64,000 nucleotides of DNA. Source: Streptomyces sp. CB02400 (lineage in GTDB: Bacteria > Actinomycetota > Actinomycetes > Streptomycetales > Streptomycetaceae). The position numbers were made by a program, and so were the translations under genes. Below, piece after piece: positions 16,438 through 24,956 of the stretch (its first letter is position 1; every line of letters begins with the position of its first letter). Location: assembly GCF_001905725.1 (NCBI RefSeq), contig NZ_LIWB01000025.1, positions 37,537 through 101,536 of the forward strand. The letters are read 5' to 3'. The notes under the pieces were generated by a model. It was given only the letters and a program-made list of their open reading frames with translations, searched no databases and was not told where the DNA came from.

Positions 16438-16613
16438 GCGTGGTGGACCGGAGCGCGGAGATCCTGATGCCCCCGAGGGATCAGGATCACAGCCCCCGAG
16501 GCGGCGACCTGAGACCCGGCATCCCGGTCCCGCCACCGGGCGGGCCCTGGCGGACAGCGGGAGCCGGGTACGTGCCTGGGCCCTGCGGGCCGCTGGGCGG
16601 CGGGCCGGCGGCG

Positions 16614-18212
16614 TCAGCCGCCCGTGTGGACCTGGAAGGCGGCGCGGCGGACCGCCTTGGCCAGGGCCGGGTCGGGGTGGGCGGCGGCCAGGGCGACCAG
16701 GACCTGGACGGTGCGCGGGTGGCCGACGGCGCGTACCTCGGCGAGCAGCGCGGGGACGGTCGGCTGGACCGCGGACTCCAGATGGCGGACCAGCAGCGGG
16801 GCCTCGCCGTGGTCGGCGACGGCGGCCGCGGTGTCCACCCACAGCCAGGTGGCCTCCTCGCGGGTGAGGACCTCGTGGGCGTCCTCGGGGTCGGCGCCGT
16901 CGTGCTCGGCGAGCCACAGCAGGGCGTACGGCCGCAGCGTCGGCTCGTCGAGCACGGTGCGGACCTCGGGCTCGGCGGGGGCGCCGACCACGCGCAGCGC
17001 CTCGAAGGCGAGGCCGCGCAGCAGGGCGTCCTCGCCCCGGGCGGCGTCGATCAGCTCCGTGACGGCGCTGCCGACCGGCCGGGCGGCGAGCCAGGCGCGG
17101 TATTCGGCGCGGGCCGCGTTGGGGCGCAGCCGGCCGCAGCCGCGCAGCATGTCCTCGGCGCCCTGCTCGATGTTCCCGGCGGGGCTCTGCGCGGCGACGC
17201 AGATCTGCTCCAGCTTGACCCACACCGCCCAGCTCCCGAGCGGGGTGAGCGTGGCCTGCCCGTCGCCGTAGGTGAGGGCCCCGACGGAGGCGAGGGCGCG
17301 CAGCGCCCAGTCCAGCAGCGGCTCGAGCGGGGCGTCGGCGGGCACGGCGGGCGCGGGCCGGGGCCGCTGGAGCGGCACCCTGGGTCTGAGCTCGGTCCCG
17401 GGCCCGGACCGGGCACCGGCGGCTCCGGACGTGTGGGCCCGCGGTGCGTCCTGCCGGGCCGCTTCGGTCCGTGACGCCTCGGGACCGGCCGTACCGGACG
17501 CGTCCGGCTGCGGCGTGCCGGACCCCGGCGCGTCGGGACGGGCCGCGTCGGACCCGGAGACCTCGGGCTGCGGAACGTAGTCGACCTCGCAGCGTTCCGT
17601 GCGGAGTTCCGTCACCCGCTGCTGGAGCAGGTCGAGGAGCTGGGACACGGGGACGGGGCCGGCGGAGAGCTGGAGGAAGGAGAGGACCTGCGGCATGGCC
17701 GTGACGACCTCGGCGACGGCGGCGGCCTCGTACTCCTCGGGTTCCGGGTGGGCGAGCGACCAGGCGTCGCAGAGGGCGACCCAGCCGCGCAGCACGGCGC
17801 TGTCGTCGCGGTTCCAGGCGCGCAGCCGCCAGCCGGGGCGGGCGCTGTCGCCGTGCACCTCGATGAGGCCGGCCAGCCGGGCGGTGTCCCAGTCGGCGCG
17901 GACCTGAGCGGGGGTCAGGCCCAGAGCACGGGCCGCCCGTTCGGCGGTCGCGTCGGAGAGGGTGGCCTTGCCGTCGGCGGTGGCGCTGTCCCCGCCGGGG
18001 CCGAGGGCGGCGTCGGCCCAGCGGGCGACGCGGGCCGCGGCGGCCAGACCGGAGCGCGCCATTCTGGCCAGCTCCGCCGGGGCCGGCGTGCCCTCCGGGG
18101 GGCGTGGCGCGGGGCGGCGCGGGCGCCGCTGGTTCATCGCTGTGGGGGCGGCGGCCAGGGGTCGCGGGCGGACGATTCGGAGCCTGGAGTCGCGCGGGAT
18201 ACGGGACGTCAC
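16614..18212 (-). CDS. Large hypothetical protein, Pro/Ala-rich linker between two helical parts
   Basis: A 532-residue soluble protein not recognised. Residues about 20-210 are Ala/Arg/Leu-rich and helical, including a segment that resembles a winged-helix (LGLTPAQVRADWDTARLAGLIEV). Residues about 220-290 are a low-complexity linker of Pro, Ala, Ser, Gly, Asp with repeated PDASG/PDAPGSG-type units. Residues about 300-532 again look helical, possibly HEAT-like (ALLRGLAFEALRVVGA, TVQVLVALAAAHPDPALAKA). GTG 18212 is chosen because AGGAAG precedes it; homologues I recall start near TSRIPRDSRLR. No neighbour explains its role. Confidence 0.7.
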   Translation of the reverse strand: MTSRIPRDSRLRIVRPRPLAAAPTAMNQRRPRRPAPRPPEGTPAPAELARMARSGLAAAARVARWADAALGPGGDSATADGKATLSDATAERAARALGLTPAQVRADWDTARLAGLIEVHGDSARPGWRLRAWNRDDSAVLRGWVALCDAWSLAHPEPEEYEAAAVAEVVTAMPQVLSFLQLSAGPVPVSQLLDLLQQRVTELRTERCEVDYVPQPEVSGSDAARPDAPGSGTPQPDASGTAGPEASRTEAARQDAPRAHTSGAAGARSGPGTELRPRVPLQRPRPAPAVPADAPLEPLLDWALRALASVGALTYGDGQATLTPLGSWAVWVKLEQICVAAQSPAGNIEQGAEDMLRGCGRLRPNAARAEYRAWLAARPVGSAVTELIDAARGEDALLRGLAFEALRVVGAPAEPEVRTVLDEPTLRPYALLWLAEHDGADPEDAHEVLTREEATWLWVDTAAAVADHGEAPLLVRHLESAVQPTVPALLAEVRAVGHPRTVQVLVALAAAHPDPALAKAVRRAAFQVHTGG

Positions 18213-18380
18213 GAGTGCAGTCTTCCTGTTGACGGTCCGAAAACCCAAACGGAATGCCGACGGCGGCGCCGGGACGGCCGGCGCCCCGGCCCCGGATGCG
18301 GTCGGGGGAGGGATTCAGGCCACTGGTACGGCCCTAAACGGAATCCTCGGCACCGGCTGTCCGGCGCTTCCTCCGCGCGG

Positions 18381-19523
18381 TCACATCAGGGGTGTGAGGA
18401 AGCGCCGCAGCGCCTCTTCGTAGGCCTCCGGGTCGGCGTTCCACATCGCGCCGTGCGGGGCGCCCCTGACGGTGTGCAGGGCGATGGTGTCGGGGTGGTC
18501 GGCGGCGAGGCGGCGGGAGAACCGCCAGGGGGCCACCGTGTCGTCGGGGCCGTGGAAGATCTGCGTGGGGACCGCGATCCGGTCCAGGTGGAGGGCGCCG
18601 GGCCCGCGGTCGCCGTACAGGCCGGTGCGTCCCTGGGCGGCGCGGACCGCGAGCGGCAGCAGCGCGCCCGGGGTGTGCCGGGCCGCGGCGAGGGCGCGCA
18701 GGGTCGCCTCCCAGCTGAGCACCGGGGAGTCCAGGACCAGACCGGCGACACGTGCGCGCACCTCGGAGCGGGCGGCGGCGCGCAGCGCCATGGTCGCGCC
18801 GGTGGACCAGCCGTACAGGACGACCCGCCGGGCGCCGGAGTCCACGGCGTGGTGGAGCACCGCGTCGAGATCGCGCCACTCGGTCTCGCCGAGGTGGTTG
18901 AGGCCGTCCGGGGAGCGCGGCGCGCCGGGGTCGCCCCGGTACGCGGGGGCGAGCACCGGGAAGCGGTGACGGTGCAGGAACTCCATGAGGTTCATGGTGT
19001 GTCCCCGGGTGGTGCCGAGGCCGTGGACGGCGATCACCCAGGTCTCCCGGGCACCCGGCACGAACCACGCGGGCAGGGGGCCGATCTCGCCGGGAATGTC
19101 GAGGTCGGTGTGGTCCAGGCCGAGGGCGCCGCCCGGGTCGCCGACGTACAGGTTCGGGGTGAGCCTGGCCCGGTCGCCGGGCTCCGGGGTGCCGTACGTG
19201 ACGCGTTCGAGGCGGCGTACGACGGTGTCGGCGGAGTCCGGGGCGTCGGGCAGTACGGGACCGACGACCGCGTGGAAGCCGTCGCCGGTGAGACCGTGGC
19301 GTCCGGGGCGGAGCGTGGCGAAGTCCCTGGTGAGGGTGATCCGGCCGGCGGCGGTGGCGTGGACGGTGAGTCCGGGTTCGGTGGGGAGGGGGCCGCCGGG
19401 GGGCATTCTGAGCGCGGCGTCGCTGGCGAGCCGGCCGGCGGCCACCGCGGTGGCGGCGGCCCCTATCACGGCGGTGACGGCTGCGGCCGTCGCTCTGGCA
19501 GTGCGCACGTTCTCCAGTGTCAT
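18381..19523 (-). CDS. Alpha/beta hydrolase, membrane-anchored or secreted
   Basis: A 380-residue protein. Residues about 8-30 form a hydrophobic signal anchor. The hydrolase core has the oxyanion strand WVIAVHGLGTTRG, nucleophile elbow GWSTG (Ser), acid Asp in FHGPDDTVAP and His in RGAPHGAMW near the end, the complete catalytic triad in order. Serine hydrolases of this kind cleave esters or amides; the substrate is unknown. ATG 19523 begins MTLENVRTARATAAAV. The gene is the only one between two minus-strand neighbours with separate terminators. Confidence 0.85.
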   Translation of the reverse strand: MTLENVRTARATAAAVTAVIGAAATAVAAGRLASDAALRMPPGGPLPTEPGLTVHATAAGRITLTRDFATLRPGRHGLTGDGFHAVVGPVLPDAPDSADTVVRRLERVTYGTPEPGDRARLTPNLYVGDPGGALGLDHTDLDIPGEIGPLPAWFVPGARETWVIAVHGLGTTRGHTMNLMEFLHRHRFPVLAPAYRGDPGAPRSPDGLNHLGETEWRDLDAVLHHAVDSGARRVVLYGWSTGATMALRAAARSEVRARVAGLVLDSPVLSWEATLRALAAARHTPGALLPLAVRAAQGRTGLYGDRGPGALHLDRIAVPTQIFHGPDDTVAPWRFSRRLAADHPDTIALHTVRGAPHGAMWNADPEAYEEALRRFLTPLM

Positions 19524-19607
19524 GTCGGGACGGGTACCCGGCCAGTGGGCGCCGCACAGTCGGGCTGCGCCCGTGCTTTTTCCGCCGTGGGAGCCATCAG
19601 GGTTGTT

Positions 19608-19707
19608 TCGCCCCCGCCGCCCCTTCCCATCCCGTCCCTGGGGGCTGTGCCCCCAGCCCCCCCCTTCGGCCCTGAACGGGCCTCGTCCTCAAACGCCGGA
19701 CGGGCTG
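19608..19707. repeat. Family B dispersed repeat, single arm, overlapping the aldolase stop
   Basis: A 100-bp arm starting TTCGCCCCCGCCGCCCC and ending CGCCGGACGGGCTG. Inside is the short stem CTGGGGGC / GCCCCCAG. Copies occur at 31966, 40687 and 46852. This one supplies the last five codons (SPSGV) and the TGA of the class II aldolase at 19689, so the element has replaced the original 3' end of that gene. The remaining gap to 19523 shows no gene. Confidence 0.8.
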
Positions 19708-20396
19708 TGTTGTCCGTAGCCTCGTAGGCGGGCCCCCACCTCCGTCAGCTGCTCCGGGGTCAGCAGGTGGGGGGACAGGCCCGGGATCGATGACGCGGTG
19801 AGCCAGAGGTGGCACATCCATTCCAGTTGGGCCGTGCGGTCGTAGGCCTGGGTGAGGGTGGTGCCGTGGGTGATGGTGCCGTGGTTCTGCAGGAGGCAGC
19901 CGGTGCGGCCGTCGAGGGCGCGGAGCATGTTCTCGGCCAGTTCGTCCGTGCCGTACGTCGCGTAGCGGGCGACCCGGACGGGGCCGCCCAGCGCCGCCGC
20001 CATGTAGTGGATCAGCGGCAGCTCGTCGACGAGCGTGGAGACGGCCGTGGCGTGCACGGCGTGCGTGTGCACGACGGCGCGCGCGCCGGTGCTGCGGTAG
20101 ACGGCCAGGTGCATGGGCAGCTCGCTGGTGGGGACGAGCGTGCCGAGGACCTGCCGGCCGGCGAGGTCGACGCCGGTCACGTCGTCCGGCGTCAGCCGGT
20201 CGTACGGCACTCCCGACGGTGTGACGAGGACGGTCTCGCCGACCCGTACCGAGACGTTGCCGGAGGTGCCGACGACGAGTCCGTCGGCGACGGTCCGGCG
20301 CGCGGCCCCGACGAGTTCCGCCCAGGCACGCGCCTCCTCCTCGCGCACGCCCCGGGTGCCCCCTGCTTCCCGCCCGTCCCCTGGCTGCTCAGTCAT
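19689..20396 (-). CDS. Class II aldolase/adducin family protein
   Basis: A 235-residue protein. LVVGTSGNVSVR (about residues 40-51) binds the phosphate or carboxyl end of the substrate, HTHAVHATAVST supplies two zinc-binding His, and LLQNHGTITHGTTL the third. This is the L-fuculose-phosphate aldolase fold; relatives cleave sugar phosphates or act as epimerases or dehydratases, and the substrate is not decided here. ATG 20396 begins MTEQPGDGREAGG. The C terminus is encoded by a dispersed repeat. It is divergent from the phosphate transporter gene. Confidence 0.85.
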   Translation of the reverse strand: MTEQPGDGREAGGTRGVREEEARAWAELVGAARRTVADGLVVGTSGNVSVRVGETVLVTPSGVPYDRLTPDDVTGVDLAGRQVLGTLVPTSELPMHLAVYRSTGARAVVHTHAVHATAVSTLVDELPLIHYMAAALGGPVRVARYATYGTDELAENMLRALDGRTGCLLQNHGTITHGTTLTQAYDRTAQLEWMCHLWLTASSIPGLSPHLLTPEQLTEVGARLRGYGQHSPSGV

Positions 20397-20468
20397 GCCG
20401 CGATCCTGCCAGGCGGCCATCCGGCGGAGGGCCCACCCCCTCTTACGGTCACCACGATGCCCGTTCCA

Positions 20469-20490
20469 GTTCATCTTCCGTTCACCCTGG
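20469..20490 (+). promoter_or_regulatory. PHO-box-like direct repeat (PhoP site)
   Basis: GTTCATCTTCC (20469-20479) is followed directly by GTTCACCCTGG (20480-20490). Both match the 11-bp GTTCACC-type direct repeat unit that PhoP binds in Streptomyces. A weaker third unit (TTACCTACGTT) may follow. The site is 48 bases before the Pit transporter start, so phosphate control of that gene is likely; this is inference from pattern. Confidence 0.6.
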
Positions 20491-20537
20491 TTACCTACGT
20501 TCGACCAGCCAATGACCTCGAACGATTGCCTGGGTAA

Positions 20538-21803
20538 ATGGAAAGCTTCTCGCTGATCCTCGCGATTGTGGTGGTGACCGCACTCGCGTTCGATTTCACG
20601 AACGGTTTCCACGACACCGCGAACGCGATGGCAACGACCATTTCGACCGGTGCTCTCAAACCCAAGGTCGCGGTGGCCATGTCCGCCGTGCTGAACCTTG
20701 TGGGCGCCTTCCTCTCGGTGGAGGTCGCCAACACGATCTCCAAAGGACTCGTCGACGAGTCCGGCATCCGTCCCGAGGTCATCTTCGCCGCGTTGGTCGG
20801 CGCGATCCTCTGGAACCTCCTGACCTGGCTGGTCGGTCTGCCGTCCAGCTCCTCGCACGCCCTCATGGGCGGTCTGATCGGCGCCGCCGTCGCCTCCGCC
20901 GGCCTCGGCGCGGTCCACGGCGACGTCCTCGTCACCAAGGTCCTGCTCCCCGCGATCGCCGCCCCGCTGGTGGCCGGCCTCGCCGCCATGTTCGCCACCC
21001 GGCTGACCTACCGCCTGGGCCGGAAGGCCGACGGCAAGGCCTCCGAGAAGGGCTACCGCGCCGGGCAGATCGCCTCCGCCGGCCTGGTCTCCCTGGCCCA
21101 CGGCACCAACGACGCCCAGAAGACGATGGGCATCATCACCCTCGCCCTGGTCGCCGGCGGCTCGCTCGCCCCCGACTCCGACCCGCCGCTGTGGGTCATC
21201 CTCTCCGCGGGCATCGCCATCGCGATGGGCACCTACCTCGGCGGCTGGCGCATCATCCGCACCATGGGCAAGGGCCTGACCGACCTCCAGCCGCAGCAGG
21301 GCTTCGCCGCCCAGACCAGTGCCGCGACGGTCATCCTGGCCTCCTCGCACCTCGGCTTCTCCCTCTCCACCACGCATTCCGTTTCCGGTTCCGTGATGGG
21401 CGCGGGCCTGGGCCGCAAGGGGGGTGTCGTCCGCTGGTCGACGGCCACCCGGATGTTCGTCGCCTGGGGCCTGACCCTGCCGGCGGCGGCCCTGGTCGCG
21501 GCGCTCGCCGAGTGGGTCTGCGGCTTCGGTGACTGGGGCACCGCCCTCGTGGCCGTCTTCCTGGTCGCCTCCAGCGCCGCCATCTGGAAGATCTCCCGGC
21601 GCGAGGTCGTCGACCACACCAACGTCAACGACCACGACGGGGGGCCGGACGAGGAGCCTTCCGGCGTGGTGACGCAGGCGATGGCCGCGGTGACCCCGCC
21701 CCCGGCGGGCACCGTGACCGACGACCTCTCGGCCACCATCCCGGCGCCGGTCCCCACCGATCCGGCGGCCCCCTCGGCCCCGCCGGCCGCGACCACCGTC
21801 TGA
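20538..21803 (+). CDS. Inorganic phosphate transporter, Pit family
   Basis: A 421-residue membrane protein. The Pit signature is present twice: DFTNGFHDTANAMATTISTG near the N terminus and AHGTNDAQKTMGIITLAL in the second half, reflecting the internal duplication of the family. About ten helices are visible; the last 70 residues are a Pro/Ala-rich cytoplasmic tail. Pit proteins import phosphate as a metal-phosphate complex with protons. The PHO-box-like repeat upstream and the position beside the cobalamin cluster fit the gene I know as pitH2 of S. coelicolor. Confidence 0.92.
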   Translation: MESFSLILAIVVVTALAFDFTNGFHDTANAMATTISTGALKPKVAVAMSAVLNLVGAFLSVEVANTISKGLVDESGIRPEVIFAALVGAILWNLLTWLVGLPSSSSHALMGGLIGAAVASAGLGAVHGDVLVTKVLLPAIAAPLVAGLAAMFATRLTYRLGRKADGKASEKGYRAGQIASAGLVSLAHGTNDAQKTMGIITLALVAGGSLAPDSDPPLWVILSAGIAIAMGTYLGGWRIIRTMGKGLTDLQPQQGFAAQTSAATVILASSHLGFSLSTTHSVSGSVMGAGLGRKGGVVRWSTATRMFVAWGLTLPAAALVAALAEWVCGFGDWGTALVAVFLVASSAAIWKISRREVVDHTNVNDHDGGPDEEPSGVVTQAMAAVTPPPAGTVTDDLSATIPAPVPTDPAAPSAPPAATTV

Positions 21804-21843
21804 CCGCGACCCGGTAGACCCGGTACGAAGGAAGAAGAGCACC

Positions 21844-22065
21844 ATGAAGATCGACTGGGCGGCCCTCGGTTCCGTCTTCGGCGTCAGCCTCGTGGTCACC
21901 GTGGCCCTGGTGGGCCTGTTCACCCTCGGCATCAACGGCCTGTCCCGCCGCGAGCGGGCCGCCGCCCAGGGCCAGTCCGCGGCCCTGGCGGTCACCGGCG
22001 CCTACGTCTGCTTCGCGGCGTGCGCGGCGGCGGTGGGGTACGGCATCTACCTGATCATGGCCTGA
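21844..22065 (+). CDS. Small two-helix membrane protein downstream of pit
   Basis: A 73-residue protein with helices at about residues 8-30 (LGSVFGVSLVVTVALVGLFT) and 48-72 (VTGAYVCFAACAAAVGYGI), joined by an Arg-rich loop (NGLSRRERAA). A GGAAGAAG ribosome binding site precedes ATG 21844, 40 bases after the transporter stop, so the two are likely one transcript. Function unknown; it may assist the transporter. Confidence 0.75.
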   Translation: MKIDWAALGSVFGVSLVVTVALVGLFTLGINGLSRRERAAAQGQSAALAVTGAYVCFAACAAAVGYGIYLIMA

Positions 22066-22093
22066 TCGCGGGCCGCACCCGTACGAGCGCATA

Positions 22094-22137
22094 CGAGCGG
22101 GCGGTGCGGGGGCCACGGCTCCCGCACCGCCCGCTCG
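22094..22137 (+). terminator. 17-bp perfect hairpin closing the pit transcript
   Basis: CGAGCGGGCGGTGCGGG (22094-22110) pairs fully with CCCGCACCGCCCGCTCG (22121-22137) around a 10-base loop, 28 bases after the stop of the small membrane protein. It separates the phosphate genes from the cobalamin riboswitch. Confidence 0.7.
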
Positions 22138-22199
22138 CGTGTGCGCACCCCCGCGCCCCCGCACCCCCGCTCGCGGGTTCACCCACCGGAGCCCCTCTG

Positions 22200-22400
22200 T
22201 GGGCCTCAGCACACTTCAGCCTCGCAGGTCAACGGCAAGTTGACGGCCCTTCCGGGGCCGTGGTGGACTGCCTCAGCCACTACGGCGGCAGGAGAGGAAG
22301 CCGGTGCGATTCCGGCGCGGTCCCGCCACTGTCACCGGGGTGAACACCCCGGGAGCCAGGAACTCTCACCGCCGGTCTCGTCGAACCAGGGCGTGGACAC
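22200..22400 (+). promoter_or_regulatory. Cobalamin riboswitch
   Basis: The conserved core is clear: GAAGCCGGTGCGATTCCGGC (22297-22316), then GCGGTCCCGCCACTGTC (the B12 box region) and GGGAGCCAGGAACTCTC (22351-22367). These form the P3-P6 junction that binds adenosylcobalamin. Ends are approximate, since the P1 helix cannot be drawn with confidence by eye. In known cases ligand binding lowers expression of cobalamin synthesis or transport genes; here it precedes cobD and so the whole cob operon. Confidence 0.92.
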
Positions 22401-22421
22401 CCTGAGTGAGGACATAACGCC

Positions 22422-22502
22422 ATGCGCGGCTGCCTGCCGAGGTCGATCAGCGACACACCGCCCCGCTCCGGGGCCACTCCCGCCGGATCCGTCACCGGCT
22501 GA
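22422..22502 (+). CDS. Possible 26-residue ORF between riboswitch and cobD
   Basis: ATG 22422 has GAGGA nine bases upstream, and the frame (starting MRGCLPRSISDTPP) ends with TGA at 22500-22502, four bases before the ATG of cobD. cobD itself has no visible Shine-Dalgarno sequence. The simplest reading is a small ORF that couples translation to cobD, giving the riboswitch one start site to hide. I know no family for the peptide, and it could be non-coding. Confidence 0.45.
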   Translation: MRGCLPRSISDTPPRSGATPAGSVTG

Positions 22503-22506
22503 CCCC

Positions 22507-23448
22507 ATGGGTGCCGATCGCGTGTTCGCGTACGGCGCCGCCGCCGGCCTCCTCGGCGACCTGCTGTTCGGCGATCCCCGCCGAGGGCATCCGGTCGCCG
22601 CTTTCGGGCGGGCCGCGGCTGCCGTGGAACGGGTGCTGTGGCGGGACGACCGCGGCCGGGGCGCGGTGCACACCGCCGTGTGCGTCGGCGGGACCGTCGC
22701 GCTGGGCACCCTCGCCTCCCGCTGCGTACGCTCCTCCCCCGCCGCTTCCGCCGCCCTGACCGGTGTCGCCACCTGGGCCGTCGTCGGCGGGACCTCGCTG
22801 GCCCGGGAGGCCCGCACCATCGGGCGGGCGCTGGAGGCCGGGGACGTCGAGGCGGCGCGGGCGCGGCTGCCGCACCTGTGCGGCCGGGACCCGCAGGCCC
22901 TGGACGCCGACGGGATCGCCCGCGCGGTGGTCGAGTCCGTCGCCGAGAACACCTCCGACGCCGTGGTGGGCGCGCTGGTGTGGGGTGCCGTCGCCGGGGT
23001 GCCGGGCCTGCTCGGGTTCCGGGCCGTCAACACGCTGGACGCGATGGTCGGCCACAAGTCCCCCCGCCACCTCCGCTACGGCTGGGCCTCCGCCCGCCTC
23101 GACGACGTCGCCGGGTGGCCCGGGGCGCGGCTGACCGCCGTCCTCGCCGCGCTCGCGGGACCGGACCCGCGCGGGGCCGTGCGGGCGTGGCGCGCGGACG
23201 CGGCGAAGCACCCCAGCCCCAACGCCGGGCCCGTCGAGGCGTCCTTCGCGGGCGCGCTCGGCGTACGGCTCGGCGGGACCCTCTCCTACGGCGGGCGGGT
23301 CGAGCACCGGCCCGTGCTCAACGGCGGCGGGCGGGCCGTCGCCGTGTCCGACATCGACCGGGCGGTACGGCTCTCGCGGCGGGTCGGCTGGCTCGCGCTC
23401 GCGGCCGGCGCCGCCGCGCGGAGCGTCATGAAGGGACGTGCATCGTGA
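22507..23448 (+). CDS. cobD: Adenosylcobinamide-phosphate synthase CobD/CbiB
   Basis: A 313-residue integral membrane protein starting MGADRVFAYGAAAGLLGDLL. It joins (R)-1-amino-2-propanol (phosphate) to cobyric acid, making cobinamide (phosphate). Family motifs: LFGDPRRGHPVAAFG near the N terminus, VVESVAENTSDAVVGALVWG (about residues 140-160) and NTLDAMVGHKS. Length is usual. Its stop overlaps the GTG of cobQ (GTGA). It heads the riboswitch-controlled operon; the absence of a ribosome binding site suggests coupling to the small ORF upstream. Confidence 0.93.
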   Translation: MGADRVFAYGAAAGLLGDLLFGDPRRGHPVAAFGRAAAAVERVLWRDDRGRGAVHTAVCVGGTVALGTLASRCVRSSPAASAALTGVATWAVVGGTSLAREARTIGRALEAGDVEAARARLPHLCGRDPQALDADGIARAVVESVAENTSDAVVGALVWGAVAGVPGLLGFRAVNTLDAMVGHKSPRHLRYGWASARLDDVAGWPGARLTAVLAALAGPDPRGAVRAWRADAAKHPSPNAGPVEASFAGALGVRLGGTLSYGGRVEHRPVLNGGGRAVAVSDIDRAVRLSRRVGWLALAAGAAARSVMKGRAS

Positions 23449-24956
23449 GCGGTGGGGGTCTGCTGGTCGCCGGGACCACCTCGGACGCCGGCAAGAGCGT
23501 CGTGACCGCCGGGATCTGCCGGTGGCTGGTGCGGCAGGGTGTGAAGGTCGCGCCGTTCAAGGCGCAGAACATGTCGCTGAACTCGTTCGTGACCCGGGAG
23601 GGCGCCGAGATCGGGCGGGCGCAGGCCATGCAGGCCCAGGCCTGCCGGGTCGAGCCGACCGCGCTGATGAACCCGGTGCTGCTCAAGCCGGGCGGCGAGC
23701 GGTCCAGCCAGGTGGTGCTGCTGGGCAGGCCCGTCGGGGAGATGAGCGCCCGCGGGTACCACGGAGGGCGGCAGCAGCGGCTGCTCGGCACGGTGCTGGA
23801 CTGTCTGGAGCAGTTGCGGGGCACGTATGACGCGGTGATCTGTGAGGGGGCCGGCAGCCCGGCCGAGATCAATCTGCGCCGCACCGACATCGTCAACATG
23901 GGGATCGCCCGGGGCGCCCGGCTGCCGGTTCTCGTGGTCGGCGACATCGACCGGGGCGGCGTCTTCGCGTCCTTCTTCGGCACCGTCGCCCTGCTCTCCC
24001 CCGAGGACCAGGAGCTGGTCGCCGGGTTCCTGGTGAACAAGTTCCGGGGCGACGTGTCGCTGCTGGAGCCGGGCCTGGAGATGCTGCACGGCCTGACCGG
24101 GCGGCGGACGTACGGCGTGCTGCCCTTCCGGCACGGTCTCGGCATCGACGAGGAGGACGGGCTGCGGGTGTCCTTGCGGGGCACCGTGCGGGAGTCCGTG
24201 GTCGCCGCGCCGGTCGGCGAGGACGTGCTGCGGGTCGCCGTGTGCGCGGTGCCGCTGATGTCCAACTTCACCGACGTGGACGCGCTCGCCGCCGAACCGG
24301 GTGTCGTGGTGCGGTTCGTGGACCGTCCCGAGGAGCTGGCCGACGCCGACCTCGTGGTCGTACCGGGCACGCGCGGGACCGTACGGGCGCTGGAGTGGCT
24401 GCGGGAGCGCGGGCTCGCGGACGCGCTGCGGCGACGGGCGGCCGAGGGGCGGCCCGTGCTCGGGATCTGCGGCGGCTTCCAGGTCCTCGGGGAGCACATC
24501 GAGGACGACGTCGAGAGCCGCGCGGGGCACGTGGACGGGCTCGGCATCCTGCCCGTGCGGGTGCGGTTCGCCCGCGAGAAGACGCTCACCCGGCCCGTCG
24601 GACAGGCCCTCGGGGAGCCCGTCGAGGGGTACGAGATCCATCACGGGGTCGCCGAGGTCACAGCGGGCGAACCCTTCTTGGACGGCTGCCGCGTCGGGCA
24701 GACCTGGGGCACGCACTGGCACGGCTCGCTGGAGTCGGACGGTTTCCGGCGGGCCTTCCTGCGCGAGGTGGCGCGGGCCGCGGGGCGCCGCTTCGTACCG
24801 GCCCCCGACACCTCGTTCGCCGCGCTGCGCGAGGAGCAGCTCGACCGGCTCGGCGACCTGATCGAACAGCACGCGGACACGGACGCGCTGTGGCGGCTCA
24901 TCGAGTCCGGCGCGCCACAAGGACTGCCTTTCATTCCACCGGGAGCGCCCGCATGA
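23445..24956 (+). CDS. cobQ: Cobyric acid synthase CobQ/CbiP
   Basis: A 503-residue protein. The N-terminal P-loop-like dethiobiotin synthetase domain has GTTSDAGKSVVTAGI at residues 9-23 and QNMSLNSFVTREGAEIGRAQ. The C-terminal class I glutamine amidotransferase domain has LGICGGFQVLGEH with nucleophile Cys, and HGSLESDGFRRAF with the triad His. It amidates carboxylates b, d, e and g of adenosylcobyrinic acid a,c-diamide using glutamine and ATP. GTG 23445 overlaps cobD; its TGA overlaps the ATG of cobN. Confidence 0.95.
   Translation: MSGGGLLVAGTTSDAGKSVVTAGICRWLVRQGVKVAPFKAQNMSLNSFVTREGAEIGRAQAMQAQACRVEPTALMNPVLLKPGGERSSQVVLLGRPVGEMSARGYHGGRQQRLLGTVLDCLEQLRGTYDAVICEGAGSPAEINLRRTDIVNMGIARGARLPVLVVGDIDRGGVFASFFGTVALLSPEDQELVAGFLVNKFRGDVSLLEPGLEMLHGLTGRRTYGVLPFRHGLGIDEEDGLRVSLRGTVRESVVAAPVGEDVLRVAVCAVPLMSNFTDVDALAAEPGVVVRFVDRPEELADADLVVVPGTRGTVRALEWLRERGLADALRRRAAEGRPVLGICGGFQVLGEHIEDDVESRAGHVDGLGILPVRVRFAREKTLTRPVGQALGEPVEGYEIHHGVAEVTAGEPFLDGCRVGQTWGTHWHGSLESDGFRRAFLREVARAAGRRFVPAPDTSFAALREEQLDRLGDLIEQHADTDALWRLIESGAPQGLPFIPPGAPA

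Noticed and set aside
16208..16867. Plus-strand ORF starting MAMRAILTGPCNRF
   Set aside because: Only the first codons look protein-like; it runs through a terminator hairpin and into the antisense of the hypothetical gene.
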